A stretch of 7,681 bases of DNA, taken from Burkholderiales bacterium. Its GTDB lineage: Bacteria; Pseudomonadota; Gammaproteobacteria; Burkholderiales; Burkholderiaceae_C. Under the pieces are notes generated by a model. It was not told the origin of the DNA, did no database searches, and worked only from the letters and a program-made list of their open reading frames with translations. Shown here in pieces: positions 4,686 to 7,681 of the stretch (position 1 is the stretch's first letter; each line of letters opens with the position of its first letter). A program made the translations under genes and the position numbers. The stretch lies in assembly GCA_947474415.1 (NCBI GenBank), contig CANJKD010000094.1:1-7681 (forward strand), written 5' to 3'.

Positions 4686-6448
4686 CCGATATGCGCCGCA
4701 CCCTGCTGTGGGTGGTGTTCTCCATGTCTCTGTTCCTGATCTACGACGCGTGGAACAAGCACAACGGCCAGCCGTCCTTCTTCAGCCCAGTGCCGGCGAA
4801 GGTCGCGGCGCCGTCAGCCTCCGCGGCCGGCGGCCTGCCCAGGCCTGCCGGCGCGACTGGCGGTGTGACAACCGCAGCGCCAGGGGCGCCGCCAGGTGCC
4901 GCGCCGGTGCTTGCCGAGCAGACGATCGTGACGACCGACCTGGTAAAGGCGACCCTCAGCGGTGCCGGCGGCACGCTGGTCCGGCTGCAGCTGCTGCAAT
5001 ACCCCGATCACGTCCAGTCCGAGTGGTACGAGCCGCTGCTCGAACTGTTCGGCCGCAAGGCCGCGCCGGCCGCGCCGAAAGACGTGGTGTTGATGGACGA
5101 ATCGCCCGATCGCCTCTACGTCGCCGAATCAGGTCTGATCCCGGCCAGCGGCGGCAGCGGGCTGCCGAACCACCACACCCTGATGACGTTGGTGCCGGGC
5201 GAGCGAACGCTGGCTGCCGGCCAGAACACGCTGCAGGTCAGGTTCGAGTCACCGGTCGTCGGTGGCGTGAAGCTGGCGAAGACCTACACCTTCAAGCGCG
5301 GCGACTACGTCATCGACGTGAAGAACGAGGTCGTCAACGCGTCCGGCACCGCCGTCTCGCCGCGCCTGTACCTGCAGCTGGTGCGCGACGGCGTGCCGCC
5401 GCCGGGGGAATCGAGCGTCTACTCGACCTTCACCGGCCCGGCCGTCGATGACGGCAACAAGTTCCAGAAGGTCGACTTCAAGAGCATCGAGAAGCGCACT
5501 CCGGCCGACAAGCCCGACCACACGACCGACGCCGACAGCGGCTGGGTCGCGATGGTGCAGCATTACTTCACCTCCGCCTGGCTGATCGACAAGGCCGACG
5601 GCACCAGGCAGCCGCGCGAATATTTCACCGGCAAGGCCGACATGGCGAACACGGCCACCGGTCAGAGCGCGCGCGTCTACTCGGTCGGCATGTTCGTGCC
5701 GCTCGGCGAGATCGCCGCCGGCGCGACCAAGACCTTCGACGCGAAGCTGTTCGTCGGCCCGCAGGAAGAAGACAAGCTCGCCAAGCTCGCACCGCGCCTC
5801 GAACTGGTCAAGGACTACGGCATCTTCAAGATCCTGGCCGAGCCACTGTTCTGGCTGCTGACGCAGCTGCACAAGATCCTCGGCAACTGGGGCTGGTCGA
5901 TCGTCGGCCTGGTCGTGCTGCTGAAGATCGCGTTCTACTGGCTCAACGCCAAGGCCTACGGTTCGATGGCGAAGATGAAGGCGATCAGCCCGAAGATCGC
6001 CGCGATGCGCGAGCGTCTGAAAGACAAGCCGCAGGAGATGCAGCAGGAGATGATGCGCATCTACCGCGAAGAGAAGATCAACCCGCTCGGCGGCTGCCTG
6101 CCGATCTTCGTGCAGATGCCGTTCTTCATCTCGTTGTACTGGGTGCTGCTGTCCACCGTCGAGATGCGCGGCGCGCCGTGGATTGGCTGGATCACCGACC
6201 TCTCGGCAAAGGACCCGTACTTCATCCTGCCGATCCTGATGACGCTGACGAGCCTGCTGCAGACCTGGCTCAACCCGACGCCGCCCGATCCGATGCAGGC
6301 CAAGATGATGTGGTTCATGCCGCTGATCTTCTCGGTGATGTTCTTCGTGTTCCCGTCCGGCCTGGTGCTGTACTGGCTGACGAACAACATCCTGTCGATC
6401 GCTCAGCAGTACGTGATCAACAAGCGGCTGGGCGTGCTCGGCAAGTAG
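4682..6448 (+). CDS. yidC: Membrane protein insertase YidC
   Basis: Encodes the 588-residue inner-membrane insertase (Oxa1/Alb3 family) that inserts and folds membrane proteins alone or with SecYEG. The first membrane segment is LLWVVFSMSLFLIYDAW (8-24), then a Pro/Ala-rich linker (about 35-78), the periplasmic P1 domain (about 79-370), and the five-helix core from about 380. Family landmarks include SMAKMKAISPKI (428-439), EKINPLGGCLPIFVQMPFF (464-482), DLSAKDPYFILPILM (506-520), PDPMQAKMMWFMP (535-547) and FPSGLVLYWLTNN (557-569). The positive charge in the hydrophilic groove, Arg in E. coli, is K415. The start at 4682 overlaps the yidD stop and gives the standard MRRTLLW N-terminus; the longer open frame from 4559 overlaps yidD. 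Third positions are almost all G or C, unlike upstream genes. An intrinsic terminator follows. Confidence 0.97.
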   Translation: MTDMRRTLLWVVFSMSLFLIYDAWNKHNGQPSFFSPVPAKVAAPSASAAGGLPRPAGATGGVTTAAPGAPPGAAPVLAEQTIVTTDLVKATLSGAGGTLVRLQLLQYPDHVQSEWYEPLLELFGRKAAPAAPKDVVLMDESPDRLYVAESGLIPASGGSGLPNHHTLMTLVPGERTLAAGQNTLQVRFESPVVGGVKLAKTYTFKRGDYVIDVKNEVVNASGTAVSPRLYLQLVRDGVPPPGESSVYSTFTGPAVDDGNKFQKVDFKSIEKRTPADKPDHTTDADSGWVAMVQHYFTSAWLIDKADGTRQPREYFTGKADMANTATGQSARVYSVGMFVPLGEIAAGATKTFDAKLFVGPQEEDKLAKLAPRLELVKDYGIFKILAEPLFWLLTQLHKILGNWGWSIVGLVVLLKIAFYWLNAKAYGSMAKMKAISPKIAAMRERLKDKPQEMQQEMMRIYREEKINPLGGCLPIFVQMPFFISLYWVLLSTVEMRGAPWIGWITDLSAKDPYFILPILMTLTSLLQTWLNPTPPDPMQAKMMWFMPLIFSVMFFVFPSGLVLYWLTNNILSIAQQYVINKRLGVLGK

Positions 6449-6477
6449 CCGATTCACCGGCCCTGCTGCCTGACCTG

Positions 6478-6505
6478 AAATGCCTCGCGTCTGCGGGGCA
6501 TTTTT
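6478..6505 (+). terminator. Strong intrinsic terminator after yidC
   Basis: An 11-bp stem (AAATGCCTCGC / GCGGGGCATTT, one T-G wobble) closes a 4-base GTCT loop and runs into five Ts at 6501-6505. It lies 29 bases beyond the yidC stop. This is the best terminator in the window and should end the rpmH-yidC transcript before mnmE. Confidence 0.88.
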
Positions 6506-6510
6506 GACGT

Positions 6511-6526
6511 CTGGCCTGCGCCAGGA
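6511..6526 (+). promoter_or_regulatory. mnmE ribosome-binding site partly in a small hairpin
   Basis: AGGA (6523-6526) stands seven bases before the mnmE ATG. Its AG forms the end of a 5-bp stem, CTGGC (6511-6515) with GCCAG (6520-6524), around a CTGC loop. The stem could modestly limit ribosome access. I see no convincing promoter between the terminator and mnmE. Confidence 0.4.
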
Positions 6527-6533
6527 TCAACCC

Positions 6534-7681
6534 ATGCTGTCCTGCCAACATGACCCGATCGTCGCCGTCGCCACGGCGAGCGGGCGCGGTGCGGTCGGCG
6601 TCGTGCGCGTCTCAGGCGCTGACCTCGGCGCGCTGATCGTCGCGCTGTGCGGCCGCACGCTCGAAGCGCGCCACGCCACCTATGGCGCGTTCGCCGACGC
6701 CGACGGCACAGCGATCGACCGAGGTCTCGCCCTCCACTTCCCGGCACCGCACTCCTACACCGGAGAGGACGTGCTCGAACTGCAGGCGCATGGCGGCCCG
6801 GTGGTGTTGCAATTGCTGGTGGCACGCTGCCTGGAAGCGGCGGCTGAAACCGACCCGAATACCGGCCAGGCCCGGCTGCCATTGCTGCGGCTGGCCCAGC
6901 CGGGTGAATTCACCGCGCGCGCGTTTCTCAACGACAAGCTCGACCTGGCCCAGGCCGAAGCCGTAGCCGACCTGATCGACGCCAGCACCGAAGCGGCCGC
7001 ACGGTCGGCGAGCCGTTCGCTCACCGGCGCGTTCTCGGACGAAATCAATGTGCTGCGCGACCGGCTTATCGAACTGCGAATACTCGTCGAGGCCACGCTC
7101 GATTTCCCGGAGGAAGAGATCGACTTTCTCGAAAAGGCCGGTGCCCGGGGCCGGCTCGCCGCCGTCACAGCCAGCGTCGACGCTGTCCTGGACCGGGCCC
7201 ACCAGGGCGCCTTGCTGCGCGAAGGCATCAGCTTCGTGCTGGCCGGGCAACCGAACGTCGGCAAGAGCTCGTTGCTCAACGCGCTGGCGGGTGCCGAACT
7301 CGCCATCGTGACGCCGATTGCCGGCACCACGCGCGACAAGGTCAGCGAAACAATTCAGATCGAAGGTGTACCGGTGCACATCATCGACACCGCCGGCCTG
7401 CGCGACTCCGAAGACGAAGTCGAGCGCATCGGTGTGGCACGCAGCTGGGCCGAGATCGAGCGCGCTGACGCCGTGCTCTTCATGCACGACTTGACGCGCC
7501 TCGGCGAGCCCGGCTACGACACTGGTGAAGCCCGCATCGCGGCACGTCTGCCCGCTGCGCTCGCAAGCAATGGGCGCCTGCTGCACGTGTTCAACAAGGC
7601 CGACGCAGCGAAGCCTGGCATATCGCTCCATGAGGGTTTGGCGATTTCGGCGCGAACCGGCGATGGAATCGAAGCGCTGCG
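6534..7681 (+). CDS. mnmE: tRNA modification GTPase MnmE (truncated by window edge)
   Basis: Encodes the GTPase that with MnmG adds the (carboxymethyl)aminomethyl group to wobble U34 of certain tRNAs. The first 382 residues are present, of a family length of roughly 450-470. The N-terminal folate-binding domain shows [15 protein letters not shown] (14-28) and [15 protein letters not shown] (residues about 82-96), followed by [21 protein letters not shown] in the helical domain. The inserted G domain has G1 GQPNVGKSS (238-246), GTTRD (264-268), G3 DTAGLR (285-290) with catalytic-type E297 in DEVER, G4 NKAD (354-357) and a G5-like SARTG. The C-terminal CxGK motif lies beyond the window. The ATG at 6534 has AGGA seven bases upstream. 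A terminator separates it from yidC, so it probably needs its own promoter or readthrough. Confidence 0.97.
   Translation, partial: MLSCQHDPIVAVATASGRGAVGVVRVSGADLGALIVALCGRTLEARHATYGAFADADGTAIDRGLALHFPAPHSYTGEDVLELQAHGGPVVLQLLVARCLEAAAETDPNTGQARLPLLRLAQPGEFTARAFLNDKLDLAQAEAVADLIDASTEAAARSASRSLTGAFSDEINVLRDRLIELRILVEATLDFPEEEIDFLEKAGARGRLAAVTASVDAVLDRAHQGALLREGISFVLAGQPNVGKSSLLNALAGAELAIVTPIAGTTRDKVSETIQIEGVPVHIIDTAGLRDSEDEVERIGVARSWAEIERADAVLFMHDLTRLGEPGYDTGEARIAARLPAALASNGRLLHVFNKADAAKPGISLHEGLAISARTGDGIEAL

Noticed and set aside
5249..6457. Long minus-strand open frame (about 400 codons) opposite yidC
   Set aside because: It mirrors the GC-rich third positions of yidC, is rich in Arg, His and Gln, matches no family I know, and yidC is unmistakable on the plus strand.
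6504..6532. Possible mnmE promoter with TTGACG as -35
   Set aside because: At 17 bases' spacing the -10 would read TCAACC, too poor to support.
6612..7631. Minus-strand open frame of about 340 codons opposite mnmE
   Set aside because: High-GC antisense shadow; mnmE has all GTPase motifs in the plus-strand frame.
1..7681. Mobile element, CRISPR, tRNA or novel multigene system
   Set aside because: I looked for terminal repeats, transposase motifs, spaced direct repeats and cloverleaf-like segments and saw none; every gene belongs to a well-known origin-region family.

Overview
The window is the chromosomal replication-origin neighbourhood of a betaproteobacterium, almost certainly order Burkholderiales. 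Three things point there: the gene order gyrB-dnaN-dnaA / rpmH-rnpA-yidD-yidC-mnmE; a GyrB ATPase domain with the Lys/Asp-rich extension ([14 protein letters not shown]) I associate with Burkholderiales; and an enlarged RnpA with a Pro/Ser/Ala-rich insertion. The overall look resembles the Rubrivivax-Leptothrix/Comamonadaceae side of the order, but I cannot name a genus.

Layout. The minus strand carries gyrB (N-terminal 153 residues, running off the left edge), dnaN (580-1698) and dnaA (1954-3366). The plus strand carries rpmH (3647-3781), rnpA (3849-4328), yidD (4347-4685), yidC (4682-6448) and mnmE (6534 to the right edge, truncated before the C-terminal helical domain is complete). Coding direction switches in the 280-bp dnaA-rpmH gap. 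That gap holds two divergent sigma70-type promoters and a perfect DnaA box lying between the -35 and -10 of the proposed dnaA promoter. No gene-free stretch exceeds 300 bp.

The 255-bp dnaA-dnaN gap is the best candidate for oriC. It contains two TTGTCCACA DnaA boxes in the same orientation, weaker boxes, and next to one box a GC-rich spacer followed by three TAG triplets. This matches the DnaA-trio / basal unwinding layout known from Bacillus subtilis and places the melting site against the dnaN ribosome-binding site.

How the genes work together: DnaA, DnaN and GyrB initiate, process and relax chromosomal replication. L34 and RnpA serve the ribosome and tRNA 5' maturation. YidD and YidC insert membrane proteins and are joined by an ATGA overlap. 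MnmE modifies the tRNA wobble uridine and is separated from yidC by a strong intrinsic terminator.

I see no mobile element, CRISPR array, tRNA or unfamiliar gene, and no undescribed multigene system. The most unusual signals are a sharp rise in third-position GC near the yidD/yidC junction, an RnpA whose RNR motif reads RSL, and the origin architecture.
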